Source: Echinarachnius parma (taxonomy: Eukaryota; Echinodermata; Echinoidea; Clypeasteroida; Echinarachniidae). From it: DNA of 64,000 bases. The position numbers and the translations under genes were made by a program. Below, one piece after another: positions 25,401 through 37,939 of the stretch. The notes under the pieces are model-generated. The model searched no databases and had not been told where the DNA came from. It saw nothing but the letters and a program-made list of their open reading frames with translations. Where the stretch lies: assembly GCA_037951105.1 (NCBI GenBank), contig JBAMJV010003035.1, forward strand, positions 81,210 through 145,209, read 5' to 3'. Within the stretch, counting starts at the first letter, position 1; each line of letters opens with the position of its first letter.

Positions 25401-25941
25401 TGTGACGTCATAAAAATAAAATTTTAGAATTTCTCAATTTTAACTTAATTTTCCGCAATTTAAGCATACAAAATAATGCCCAAATTAGGTTGAAATCAAT
25501 TGAATATGTGATGTATTGGCTGAGATATGACCATCCGAATAAATATATTTCAATAGGAAATCACTGTTATTTTGCTCAGATGGTTCGTAACGTTATGAAC
25601 CATGGAGCAAAATAACAGTGATTTCCAGAGATGCCAACCTTCACAAACCAAAAAAAGTATTCTGAGAGGTAAAAAACAGTATTTTGAACCAAAAAAAAGT
25701 ATTTTCAGAACTGCCAACCTTTAGAGGCAAAAAAAACATATTTTTTCGCGAAGCCAATTCGCGCAGCAAAAATACCCTTTAAGAGCGCGTAAATATAAAA
25801 GTTTGTTCGGTCGATCGCACCAGCGTTTGTATGAGTTTGTTCGGTTTATTTGTGTTATATTTAAAATATGTATCTGGAGTAATAGTTTATCAGGGTTCAA
25901 CGTAAATTTTGTTGCCGTTTTCTGATCGTTTCTATGGTGAG

Positions 25942-25974
<33 letters not shown>

Positions 25975-26252
25975 GTTTTTTTTTTTTGTTTTTTTTTCCA
26001 AGAAAACGTATTTAATTAGTGGAAAACGTACTGCCGTATTTTGCGTGAAAAAACGTAACAAATACGGCAAAAACGGAACGGTTGGCATCTCTGGATTTCC
26101 TATTGAAATAAATTCATTCAGATGGGCATATCTCAGCCAATACTTAACATATTGGATTGATTTTCAACATTTGGACATTATTTGTTATGCTCTTTTGGAA
26201 AATGAAGTTCAAATTTGGAAATTCTAAAAAATAAGTTTTTGATGACATCACA
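25401..26252. mobile_element. Long palindromic element, copy 2, interrupted
   Basis: Same family as 19622-20006: GTATTGGCTGAGATATGACC on the left arm and GGGCATATCTCAGCCAATAC on the right, with TGACGTCA against TGATGACATCA at the ends. Its right arm is split by the element at 25626-26093. A short spacer TTCGTAACGTTATGAA lies at the centre (about 25588). Confidence 0.85.
25626..26093. mobile_element. DNA element nested in the palindrome, CAGAGATGCCAACC ends
   Basis: Perfect 14-bp inverted ends CAGAGATGCCAACC and GGTTGGCATCTCTG, flanked by GATTTC on both sides. The uninterrupted sequence AACAGTGATTTCCTATT is preserved as the complement in the other arm. It contains long A and T runs (25940-25997) and an internal CAGAACTGCCAACC at about 25707 that may be a further nested end. 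Confidence 0.85.
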
Positions 26253-26474
26253 CTAATTGACCACTCTATTGGCAACAAAACTAGTATGAAATTTTACTTG
26301 TCTGACATACATTATTATTTGTCCCCGGCAATACGACAAGTACTAGTGTTGAGCCCTAGTGAAAGACTAACAAGATTGAAAATATTTTCTTGTCTATGGT
26401 TTTGTCAATCTGGGGATTTGGAGATATTTGTATTGGCACAGAGAAAAACATGCATTACAAAAATTACAAATAAC

Positions 26475-27465
26475 TAAGCCTGAGTCATGTCGGAATTTTT
26501 TTGTTCCGGAATCCGCCGGTGTTGTGCCGGTCGGAATCCGGTATTCCGATAAAAAAAAATCTGCCAATGAATGATACGGAACGAACACGCACTAGAAGGT
26601 CTGCCATGGTTTCGGCAGCGCAGGCATGCAGGCCCCACGCTGCGAGACAGGCCAACTCAACTGCCTTGACCTTGCAAGCAAGTTGCACTCTTAAAAAGTG
26701 CCGAAAACGAACGAAAATGTCTCTTATTTTACTTACATGTTTGTATGGCTTTTAAAATAAATACGAGAACAATTACCTGCAAAAACAGCAACAACAAAAA
26801 TGCAAAAAAAAAAAATGCGCTGATTATATCTCAAACATTTTCTAACTCGCTCGAAACTGCATGAACTGAAGCTACAAATACAACGACACGAATAAGTCAA
26901 CACTAACTTGTATACTTTGCGTGCAGGCTATAGGGTCTATTTTCCTACGCGAGATCCATCCGCTGGGGATTTCCCCAATTCCCGGCGGATCGATCTCGCG
27001 CAAGAAAATAGACCCATAACCTGCACACAAAGTATACGAGTGATATGGCGGGCTGTGTCGGAGCATTAGTACCGATAGAGGGCGGACTGGATGTCAACGT
27101 TTGAGAAACGTTTGATGACATGCATGACATATGGTACGGCGCAGCTAGCTCTGACTGATAGCAGCTGCATGACTGTGCGGGGCGCGCCGGGGTAGCTAGC
27201 CTAGTCGATCGTGTAGTACTCGCTAGATCGGCTTTCATATAAACGCAGCGGATTTCTTGTCGTTGTAAGTTGCATTCGACATCGTCTTTCTTGTACTTTT
27301 TTGTCATTTGTTTTCTTCTGTTAGTTTTCTACTACAAAATATGAATTTTTGAGGAAAAAGAGGTTTTCCGTGATTTTCATCGGAATACCGGAATGGAGAA
27401 AACAAAACCGGAACACGGACACACCGGACGGATTCCGGTATTCCGTCCGTTCCGACCCAGGCTTA
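26475..27465. mobile_element. hAT-like element with 8-bp target duplication
   Basis: Ends TAAGCCTGAGTC and GACCCAGGCTTA are flanked by the perfect 8-bp direct repeat CAAATAAC (26467-26474 and 27466-27473), the target-site length typical of hAT transposons. On the minus strand, from 27307, it reads MTKKYKKDDVECNLQRQ..., shared with the element at 54361-55223, which may be a transposase exon remnant. It carries an internal hairpin (26908-27040). Confidence 0.85.
26908..27040. repeat. Near-perfect hairpin, copy 1
   Basis: The left arm TATACTTTGCGTGCAGGCTA is mirrored by TAACCTGCACACAAAGTATA, and GGGTCTATTTT and GCGAGATC are mirrored towards the centre. Arms are about 65 bp with few mismatches. 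The same hairpin is at 45320-45499. Confidence 0.88.
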
Positions 27466-28703
27466 CAAATAACAATTAAAGTGTCTACGTGTGAACAAAA
27501 CAGACACAAATTTGAAAGGATTCCCTCTTGTCCATGGTCTCTAAGTTAAGTGGAGGATTTGGAAACGATGCCACGGAGATAAGTATTCCAAGCAAAGGCA
27601 TGAAAAACACTTGTAAACCAAAATAAAACAAGATTATTCCTTAAGTGTAAGTGTGTGAAAAATACAAACACAAATTTGAAAGGATTCCCTTTTCAATTTG
27701 ACGATTTGATCAATGATGATTCTGTTGCCAAGGAGATAAGTATTCTGAGCCAAACGTGTGAAAACACATGTAACCAAAAATAAAACAAGATTATTATAAG
27801 AGTGAAAAACATCAACAATTAAAAAGGATTTGAAATGGTCTTAATGTCAATTTGAGGATTTTGAGATGCTGATTTGATTAATTACCATGGTATGACGTAT
27901 GAAGTTTGAATGTGTGATAAAGATGAACAATCAATTTACAGGATTCCTTTAACTTACATTGTGTGAATGTGAGAAAAACACTACAATTAAACAAGATTAC
28001 TCTTTAAAACAAGGATTTGATTCCTGATTATTCCTGAAGTGTGAAATTGTGATAAACACAACAATGTTCAGCAATTAGACAGGATTTCTTATTGCACATC
28101 ACAAATATATGAGTAACAAAAAGGTACATGGACAGGTAGCCTAGTAGGTGTCAAAATTTTGGCCAAAAAAGAAAAGTTCAAAAGAAAATGTACCAACAGA
28201 TGTACAGTATGACTGTAGGAATGATTATAAATGTGTACCTCTTTTGCAACTTCTAACACAAAAAAAACGGTTGGACAAAACTATCCAAATGATTTTTCGT
28301 GGTCACAACTCGCAATCTTCGAAATTGTATTTGTAATTATTAGTGGTGTTGGTGAGTCACTCACGGGTGCACGGGTCCTGCCGAAAAATGTCGAGTCCCG
28401 GGCGCAAAAATCAATACTCCATATCCCGAAAAAAATGCAAAAGTCCCCTCTTTGAACGCCCGAGTTATCTGCCCACTGTCATTTTCTTTTCTTTCCTCTT
28501 TGTGTTCATGCACTCTGTAATTATGCTAGTTATCATTCAGTTCCTTAACTCATAAGATGCAATGTATTAAAACCTTGTTTGAAACTTTCAAAGGCATCAT
28601 CTTTGTTCGTCGATCTCTTCACTTAGTTACATCTACCACACCCGCATACAGCCTGCATACCGCATGGTCTTCTGCACGTAGCATATACGGCAGTTCTGCA
28701 TGT

Positions 28704-28909
28704 GATGACACACGCAGTACCCCGGGGTACCGTTGTACCCCGGTATCTCATGTTGTGTAGCGCCATCTTGTGTCCACCCGAAGTACAGCTATTGCGTTGT
28801 GCATGCAGTGCAGCGCACGCTTGTATGCACGCTATACCCAGGGTACAGCCCTAAAAAATAAATAATGGCGGATTTTCGTTTGGTACCCAAGGGTATCATT
28901 TATGTCATC
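28704..28909. mobile_element. 206-bp MITE with GATGACA ends, copy 1
   Basis: Ends GATGACACACG and ATTTATGTCATC are flanked by ATGT on both sides (a 4-bp duplication). Internally there are GGTACCCC palindromes and TGTAGCGCCATCTTGTGTCC. An opposite-orientation copy is at 37305-37500. Confidence 0.82.
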
Positions 28910-31430
28910 ATGTGGTTAAATCAGACTTTGACAACGATCGTTTTATTTTGGAACCAATAAAAGCTCAATTACTCAATTTCAAAGCAGTTTTGTCCCAATC
29001 TTTACATTTACATCTAAATTATGACATATTCTTTCACGTGGTAGGTGATGAAAGCATATTTTTCATTTTTTTTTTGTGTGGGGCATTTCCCAGTACTGTT
29101 ATTTGGCTTTAATACTTAGCCTTGGCATCTAAAATAGATGAAGTATGGAATTAAGCTAGTGGGGTTTTATAAAAATAGACCATGGTTTACTAATTGTGCT
29201 GAATGGCAAAATATACCCTACTTTGACAATGCTGGGAGGTTTATCTAGAATATATACACAGTTATACAGGTACATGTATCTACTGTACCAAGGGGGTATC
29301 TGACCAGTAACAGTATGAAGCAAAGAACAAAAACAAATCAGGTTCCTGGTCTTGGACCTTGGAACAGATCAGGGTCTTATAGTCATTACCCAATCGGTTG
29401 ATTTACACATTGTCAATGTGTGAAGGAAATGTACCCTCATCTGTACCAAGAAAAGAATCAACTGAAACCCCTACATGGACGGGAATTCCCCTGTTCTGTT
29501 TGTAATGTGAGTAATGTCCTAAATTCTGGCCAGAAATAGGATGTCTGATGTCAGCATAATATTTATAAACTTATGAACAAAATTACAGAACTGTCAGCCT
29601 GTCAAAGTGACCGCCTGCATACAGCAGCCAACCTGCCTTGCTGTGGTGGTCATCAGAGAAAGACAATGTTAGGAACCTGTCTTTACAGGTCACCTGTCTA
29701 AAGTGGCCAATTTTCTTTTGTTCCTAAGGTAGTCACTATACACAGGTTTGACTACATGTTATACATGTTTTAGCGACCACCTTAAATAAAATAATTTTGT
29801 TTAAATAATAAAATCTGCCCATAGTGCTCAAATTTAGCACTGGCCTACCAGTCCGGCCAACAGGGCCACCAAGAAACAGTACATTTTGAGCCATACTTTT
29901 ATTTTGACTCCCATGAATTCTTACATGTACATAATAATATGTTCATTAAATGATTCCCTTAAAGATTATGAAATCCCCATAGACTTTGGACATAGCCCAC
30001 TAGGTTCCCATGACAAATGGTTAATATGATTTATAAATAATGCCACCAACTTCTTGGAGTTATTTTGTCTATCCCCAATTGAACACAACTTTGGGGATGC
30101 CAGTGTTAAAAAAAAATGTGGAACAAATACTGTTCTTGCCATTAAATATGTAAATGGATAGTTCAAATATTTTGTGAGTGGGGATTTCTTCTGAGGATCA
30201 CCAAAATAACACAAGTAAGAACATTTTACAAGAAGAATACAGTTCTAAGAAAAAATATCAAACAAACAACAAAGTAACTATAATGGTGAACTTGTTTTGT
30301 TTAGTCCTGAATCATTTTAACCAAAAGTATAAAAAAATGAAAAATAAATGAAGTGCGAGATAAGGTTGAGTACTACATTCATGTATTTCAAACTTCCTTA
30401 CTATCATGCATCTACATAGGTGCACTTACAGGAAGCTTTGGGTCTTTGAGTCACATTTTCGGCGCCATTGTGGCTGCAACAATCTCCCAAATGGTCTGCA
30501 GGAATATTGAATGTCTTGTAATTCAAGAATTTGCAATGTCTGGCATACATGGAAATGAGGCATCCCTTACATTAATGTATTCTAATACATTGTAATGTAT
30601 TCTAAAAACTAAAATTGTGATCTGAGTGACAAACACTTTAGCAATAATTGAAACATCATGGACAGAGGAAAATGTACAATATGCACTGGGACTTGGCAGG
30701 GTCCACAGGGCAGTTTAGCCCCAAGAATGCCCCCTAAAATAGGTTACCTACATGTAAGTCACAGGAGAGCCCAGGGTTGTACAATACTTCTGTTCTACGT
30801 CCAGAGGTTTAATGACTGATTCTTTAAGACTGTCATGCCTGGGAATGTAGAGGGCGGTGCACACATTCATAATTGGGTTAGTTTCTGTGCACAGCTCACA
30901 GCGCATTGCATGACAGTCAACACTGAGCCAGCATGGAATTTGTAATATTGCACCGCAGGTCTCATTTACAAATCTGAACTACCTTTAAGCTAATGTAGTG
31001 AAAATAACGGCCCGGGGGCCCATATTCATAAAACCACATAGCATATCTCCATTCTAAATCTACTTAAGATAATAAGGCTAAGTATCAATGCAGGAATTAA
31101 TTTGGTTATTTTGGAGGGGCTACTTTTTCAATCTGAAGGAAATCACAAAATATTTAACATAATACCCTATGGTACTGTAACTTTAGGGGCTACCTACTGA
31201 ATTTAGGAGGATATTTTGAAAATAATGGGGCAAAATTGCCCTCAGCCCCTGTATATTTCTTACCACTAATTATGCCATAAGAGATGGTTTCAGGATTAAT
31301 TCGATAAGAAGACCTTAAATGCTTACACAATGATAAAAGTTACTAATAAAACTGTATGTTACTTTAAGTAATACTTTGCCCGAACAGGCAAGAAGAACCA
31401 GGTTCGTGTGGAGGCTTGATTAAGTCAAGG

Positions 31431-31841
31431 TCATATTTCCAGGGTATAATTACTGTGACATATGATATTCCACCTATTACTTAGAAACAGATTAGGGATA
31501 CATTTTGAACAATAGCATTCATAATCTTTGTCAGGTGTTTCAATACAAGGACACCAACACTGGTTTGGTAGGGTTACAGTTGTCCAACAAACTTTCAATT
31601 CCATATAAAGCCCAAACCACTTTCTTTCTAAGAATAGAAGGTCATTGACTGAGTGAGGACTGAGGATGGTTGACAGACAATTGTAATTATACATAGCATT
31701 ATCTATAATCCAAATACAGACATGGATGGAACATTCAGCAGGGCTCAACACTCGCACTGGCGCACTGGCCCGGCGCACTGGCCCAGCCCGCTGGCCTGGG
31801 GCCAGTGAATTTTTTTGGTATTTGTGTTGGGTACTAAACAC
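31431..31841 (-). other. Unrecognised Cys-rich open frame
   Basis: An open frame of 136 codons on the minus strand. Its last third has closely spaced cysteines (CWCPC...YECYCSKC...IICHSN). This weakly recalls the WCxC...E..CC pattern of the P2X7 C-terminal domain, but the second Cys pair is incomplete and the frame stops soon after. The first third reads through repeat-like GGCCC sequence. It is probably a fossil fragment or chance. Confidence 0.2.
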
Positions 31842-31997
31842 TAAACCCTTTCATTTAGAGATAGATGGCCATCAAGTATCTCTGTGAACTGCTAGAACAA
31901 TCAAATTGGGTTTGGGAATCCCCACACAATGTTATTGGAATATATATGTGCCAAATTGCATTCAAGGCACACAAGGGCATAATCCACAGGGCAAACG

Positions 31998-32020
31998 GGG
32001 GGGGGGGGGGGGGGGGGGGG
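31998..32020. repeat. G homopolymer
   Basis: A run of about 23 G in an otherwise mixed sequence. Confidence 0.9.
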
Positions 32021-32806
32021 ACTACATTTAGTATTTCAAATCCATGGGGCAATAGTTTGCACAGAGCTTAGATGGCACTTGCCCCTTTTGAAAATCCTAT
32101 CAAATGTCAATCTGTTATTTTTTTGTATAAACTATAATAAGAGGGAATTAGAAAATAACAAACAAATCAATAAGGCTTCACAACATTTTTCCCCAAAGGA
32201 AATGCATTAAAATATAAAATGTTGATGAAAAATCATAAACTTTGGGTGAGATAGTTTTCTGAAATTATGGAAACCCTCTTTAATACTATTTTAACAATGT
32301 TGATCAATTAGTTTGGCCAATAGAGATTCATTAAGATAAAACATATTGATGAAAAATGTAAAACTTTGGGAGAGATTGTTTGTCAAATGGTAAAGAGGGC
32401 TGGAAATACAGTGTGAGTGAGCCATGTAATTAGTTTGTTTACACTTTATCTGAAAGGAAGTTCAGACCGCAAACTCCAAATGTGACACATTATCTACTAT
32501 ATGTCAAAATGAAAGTGCAACTGCAATTCGTGGAAATGTGCTATTATATATAGGCAGAGCTTCATGGGTTATCTATGGTCAAGCTTGTCTAGACCATACT
32601 CCAATTGAAACAAATTTATATTATGTTTCATAACATAGATCTTCTGTTACTGTGCATAGCAGACAGTTGCAGACTATACTTGTTGAAAGAAACACAAAAT
32701 TAATACATGACACAGACAAAGACTTCTACACAGACATGGACATACATCAAAGTATATCCTCAGTAATAGATAACAGGTATATTGACGGTGTCAACAAGTT
32801 CAAGAT

Positions 32807-32980
32807 TCTCTCATCATCATCCTTATCATCAATCATGATCATCATCTTTATCATCCCAATAATGATAATCATCATCTGATCATCATCGCAAAAATCTCAA
32901 CCGCCAGCAACATTTTTCATTAAATAAATAATTTGTTGTCATCATCATCATCATCATCCTCTTCATCATCATCATGGGGC
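32807..32980. repeat. TCATCA-rich simple repeat next to exon 6
   Basis: Two blocks of ATCATC/TCATCA triplets (32807-32886 and 32939-32975) adjoin the donor of exon 6 on its intron side. Confidence 0.8.
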
Positions 32981-32984
32981 TCAC

Positions 32985-33080
32985 CTGAAGGGCCTGTCCA
33001 ACCTTCTTGACCGATGGTGAGAGGAGATTGGCCAGAGAGCTCACCTTGACCAAGGACCGGTTGAGCTTGTTGCTAGAACC
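32985..33080 (-). CDS. NET1: NET1-like exon 6: conserved SLANL linker
   Basis: Encodes 32 residues (about 248-279), GSSNKLNRSLVKVSSLANLL and on to VGQALQ. It aligns along its length with human NET1 PSNKRVRPLARVTSLANLI and its following RRFGQTIQ, and with the same part of ARHGEF3. The acceptor is ATCACTGCAG|GGT and the donor CTTCAG|GTGAGC, phase 0 at both ends. It lies between the two longest introns (14.2 and 20.9 kb). A (TCATCA)n-rich stretch lies just beyond its donor. Confidence 0.93.
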
Positions 33081-34461
33081 CTGCAGTGATAAAAACACAC
33101 AAAAACAAGCAAATTAATATCATTAATCATAACATGACTAATAAAATCAGTTAATTATCATATCGACATGCATGGTGCGTAGGTGTTGTGGCCTGTTCTG
33201 CAAGGAAGTATTAACGGCTACATTTCTTTCACTCAAAGAGGATATGGATTCCAAAGCCAATCATTAAATTAAATCCCACTTTTCAAAATTTGAAGCATTT
33301 TCAATAATATACTTATTAGCGTGTTTACTATGTAGATTGTGTGTGATTTAATTACTACAACTGACCATCAATACTGACTAAAAGATCAGTCAGTAATCTA
33401 GCGATCACTAGTTTGCAAGTTTTTAAGTTTAGATATACTGAGCAAAATGTTGAAATTGGTAACCTGCTCCTTTTGAAATTCTGAAATCCCCATCAGACTA
33501 TAGCCCACTCGGTTCTCGTAAGCAACAGGTTAATCTAAATCATTCTACACATGTGAACCTAATATTACAGAATCTTTCTCAAAAGCGTAAGCACCACAAT
33601 ATAACTCCACATTCAGGGCTCGTAATTAATACATGCCCACTGGCCCAAATGCCACTCAAAATTAGCTCTGGGCGGGCCGGGCCACCAAAATTTAATGAAT
33701 TATGTCAAAATCAACATAGGCAACCATACCACAATAAAAATGTGCTTCTTTGTTTGAGGCTACCAAATTCTGATTTTGTGCCACAAATATTTGAGAAATC
33801 TTGACTTTACTAGCCCAAATGGCCACAAGGAGAAAAAGTTAAAGATTATGTTTGGGGATGCTCCACCACAGATCCACATTTTGAACTAGGCTTGTTTGTG
33901 CACACTGCATAGTAGTGAGCTAGCACGTGCATTATGCATCGCATGCAGGGTGTTCGCAAGATGGCGCCACGCTTCTGATAGACAAATCCAAACTACCTTT
34001 AAATTTTGAGCATTGTGACTTTGTATATATACTGTATGTATCACCCTTGCGTGATAATGTGTCCGCAGAGTTTCCTGAAGCAGGAAGGGGTCTGCGGTGG
34101 AAATGGTTCCTTCTACGTACGTTGGCATGTTTTTCTCCGGACTCCTTGTTTTGCACCATTGTCATACGGAACATCAGACGGAAGAAATACAGAGATAACA
34201 TGGCTAAAAATTGCTAGGTACTTTTTCGAGCTGTTCATGTTGTTTATATTTAGATTTCAGAGGAGTTGTTGCTTCCTATGTACAGTACAAGTAGCAATGA
34301 CGACCTCTTTACTTGAAGTTGAAATGTTATTGTTTTTCTCTTGGTGGGTGTTCATTTGACCTTCATGCTAATATCGGGTAACTTACATGGTTAACCATCA
34401 GAGTGCCTAATCAAATTGCAAGAATCCGCTTGACAAAAATAAGTGTTTTACATACAGCAGT

Positions 34462-34781
34462 GGGAGTGTCATGGTATATTGGTTCAGGCCTTCGTCTTTC
34501 AATACGAGGGTCGTGGGTTTGATTCCAACCGCAGCATGTGTCCTTCAACAAGGTGTTTTATCCACAAAATGTTGCTGCTCTCAACCCAGGTGTAGTAAAT
34601 GGGTACCTGGCACTCTTGCAGGAATGTATTCCTTGAAATGCTTGATGCGCTTGCTTGCAGGCAGCTCGACTACAGCCAGGGTAATATTATACAGTGTACT
34701 GTACAGTATGATGCGCCTCGGAATAGAATTTCTAGATTGATGGCGCAATATAAATACTTGTCTATTATTATTATTATTAAA
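34462..34781 (+). mobile_element. tRNA-derived SINE, copy 2
   Basis: Shares the body of the SINE at 16230-16583: TTCAACAAGGTGTTTTATCC, TGCTGCTCTCAACCCAGGTG and the tail GGCGCAATATAAATACTTG followed by ATT repeats. The B box reads GTGGGTTTGATTCC. Its central part differs from copy 1. Confidence 0.82.
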
Positions 34782-36860
34782 TAAGTTAAATAATCTTCTA
34801 TTCATCTATTCAATGATTGATATAAAAAGAAGTGAACTGTCTATGATACATATTGTGTGCATCAAGGAACCAAACTTGTGAAAAAATACACGGGTACCTG
34901 GGGTGATTTAGCATAAATATGCCCCCATAAATTTGCTTGGAGTCCAATTCTAAACAAAGTTTATAGTGCTAGTCTCCTTGTACATCCAACAAATATGTTT
35001 ACATTTTCCCCCTGCAAGGAACAAATCAATAGATCTGATTCTGAATATTGTGCATAGAGTGCAATCTATCTGTGTTAAAAGAAATTAAATAGTTTAATTC
35101 AAAGAAAAGCCACAAAAAGTTCCTTGTGTAGAAAGTAATAAGAAGGGGGTAGAAAAGGTGTTTCAAAGTGTATGAGGAATAAAAGTTCTGTGCACATTGA
35201 TTTCCATGATAAAAGTAGAAAAGTGTCCATACATATGTACAAACAAGAATGTAAGTACGAAAACCTACAACCAGTTTGTTAAATATGTTTGTTTCTACAC
35301 CAATGCCAAGCAATAATTAATTTTAAATACAAAACACATATCTAATCAGCAGCAAAGGATGTTTCTCTTCCAAATGATCTTGGCAATTAATTCATGTTTT
35401 CTTTCTCAATTCAAAGAGGATGTGGGAAGCAAAGGTTATGAAGGTAAGCTTAACTGACATCCGTCTTTGTTAGAAGTAATCCTAATTTGGGTTATTAAAA
35501 GTAGTTCTGGTACGAAAACAAGAAACCATTTTATCATTTGTATTCACCATGATAATAACTAACTTAATCTGTTTCTATTTTGAAGTGTATTGCTACATTT
35601 TATAGGAAACATTAAACAGAAGTATTGATAAATTTATAATACATCCTGTTGGTATTACAGCAAAGTAGATGTTATGTTGTCCAAGTGGATTTAAAATTAA
35701 TGATAAAGAACTTAAAGAAGCCATGAAATAACAATATCAACCATTCTTTATACAAATTAATGTTTGAAGTGTTTTGTTGTCGGATATAAAGTACAGCATG
35801 ATTATTGAATTGTCTAATTCTGATGGTTAATTTCAATTTTCTGTAACAAACCTTATTTTGGTTGAAGTTCTGGTTTGAAAACAAGAAATCACTTATGAAT
35901 AATATTTAACTTCATAATTATTAATCTCTTTCTATCTATTTTAAATTTAATTTCTACATTTGATTTAGGAAAATGCTCAACTTAATCATTTATATCATTT
36001 ATTGTTGTTAGTACTCCATGGATGATGGATGTTTAAAATAATATCTTTAATTAATGACTAAGAAGGGGAGTAGTTTCTTTTATTGTTTGTACACTACGTC
36101 ACACTAGTCCTATTAAACTGGTCAGTACCAGTGGTCAACCGGTGGCTACTAAACTAGCCATCGACCACAGAGGATGTGAATGATCAGACAGGGTTTAGCA
36201 GAGTGGGTCCTGCCCTAAAACAGGTGCTATCATTGCATACAACCTTGCAACTCCCTACAATCCATCTGTATATTAGACTGCAACCACAGAATGAACTCTC
36301 ACTGAGTGTACTAATTAATTGACACCTCTGTGTTTCCTGGGGATATTTGTGACCCGCTCTGACAAAATCAGACTCTTGTCAGCAAAAATCAAAATTGTGA
36401 TTTTCCTTTTTTATACTAGTTGACAATACAAAATTTATCTTTAGTTTTCATTCAATATGTACATGTACACCATGAAAAATAGCTATGGTACTTCACTTTT
36501 TTGCTGAAGTGTGGAAATAAATAACATACATGTATATTTGGATCTTCCAACATTAATTTAAGAAAGTTCTGCAAAACAAGTCCCTCATTTTACCAGAGCC
36601 TCTTCCATATTTGCTGTGTAGATATATCAACCCTCTTTCTTCATGAAACTTTGATAGGCCATCACAAGAAAGAATTATATCAGCATTTAATTTTATTTTG
36701 CCCTTTGTAAATTCTACACTGCAACCTTTATCAAATTGAATCAATTTACTTGACAAAATACACAGCCTTTTCCATGCACTGCATTATTCAATGAAGTTTG
36801 CAATGCCTCAGATTCCAATATCAATGAGTATTTACTTGAAAACCAACTTGTACATTAACA

Positions 36861-37939
36861 CAATGCTCAAAATTAGCATAGGCCCGATGGCCCGGGGCCA
36901 CCAAAAATTGCTGTCTGGCCAGTAGAAAACTCATATTTCAAAGTTTGGTGGCCCGATCGGGCCAGCCAAAAAAATTTTTTTTAAAGATACCTGTCTAGGG
37001 CATGACAAGAGCTTGCTTTTAAATGTAGCATTCAGCAACTTATACCCTTTTCTCACATACAAAATATTGGACTAATTGGTTAGTTAAAAAGTTGCAAGTT
37101 AATTGAACAAGTAACACTGCTGCTAATGAATATTCATACATTCTTGAGCAGCAGTACTCATTTTCTAACCAGTTATAAAAAAAGTTTCATATTAAAAATC
37201 GTTGTTAGTAATTTCAGTTATTTTGCATATTTTGCATATCTAATGAGCATCATCTGCTCATGAATATTCATATATTACTACTATATATCACAATTTTAAA
37301 ATATGATGACATAAATGGTACCCTGGGGTACCAAACGAATATCCGCCATTTTGTTTAATTATTATTTTTTTTTTTAGGGCTGTACCAGGGTATAGCGTGC
37401 ATACAATCGCGCGCTGCACTGCATACACAACGATTGTGCTTCGAGTGGACACAAGATGGCGCTACACAACGCGGTACCCCGGGGTACCGCGTGTGTCATC
37501 ATATGTCTTTTGTCTAAGGTGTTCAGACAACACTGCACAGAATTTTGAGGTCAAATTGAATTTTCTCTTTTTCTACCATTTTTGTTTTGTCACCTAGATC
37601 CTGACTATGTATGACTGGTGAAATTGTCACTCGTGTGTATTCAAGCGCTGTGCTTTTTGATGAAGACAATGAATAAAAAGACATGACACACACACATTCA
37701 TCCTAATTCATGTTTATTTAATTCATCTTGTAAACAATGAAACAAAGGGGAATGAAAAATGAAAAGTATTGCCTAGTACCCTGAAACTATTCATATGGTT
37801 ATTGTAATCATTTTACTTTTGTTTTTCCTTATTTTTTCGGGCCAGTAGTTTTTGGTTTCGGGTCACCAAATTTGGAAAAATACTAATTTTACTGGCCCGA
37901 CCGGGCCCCCAGCAAAAAAAAAGTTAATTTCGAGCATTG
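36861..37939. mobile_element. DNA element with CAATGCTCGAAATTA ends, copy 1
   Basis: Starts CAATGCTCAAAATTAGCATA followed by GGCCCG-rich sequence and ends with CGGGCCC-rich sequence and TAATTTCGAGCATTG. Its interior matches 55715-57340 over hundreds of bases (for example AAGGTGTTCAGACAACACTG), except for a MITE inserted at 37305. No transposase was recognised. Confidence 0.85.
37305..37500. mobile_element. 196-bp MITE with GATGACA ends, copy 2
   Basis: Starts GATGACATAAATGGTACC and ends GGTACCGCGTGTGTCATC, flanked by ATAT on both sides. The sister host element has the uninterrupted site (AAAATATGTCTT at about 56181), giving the exact boundaries. It is in the opposite orientation to 28704-28909. 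Confidence 0.88.

Larger units (their letters stand above)
12093..32984 (-). other. Intron 6 (20.9 kb), rich in mobile elements
   Basis: No conserved exon of this gene is missing across this gap, because exons 6 and 7 join in phase within a region conserved in the family. It contains an AATC microsatellite, a SINE, several TTAA-flanked MITEs, two related long palindromes, a 103-bp minisatellite, a tRNA-like repeat, a hAT-like element and long G, C, A and T homopolymers, listed separately. The stretches 12100-13400, 16600-18990, 20600-22000, 27480-28700 and 28920-31400 hold no feature I can name. Confidence 0.75.

Noticed and set aside
33886-34359. Overlapping open frames on both strands (up to 117 codons)
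   Set aside because: Several frames are open at once because of composition. None shows a domain or splice context.
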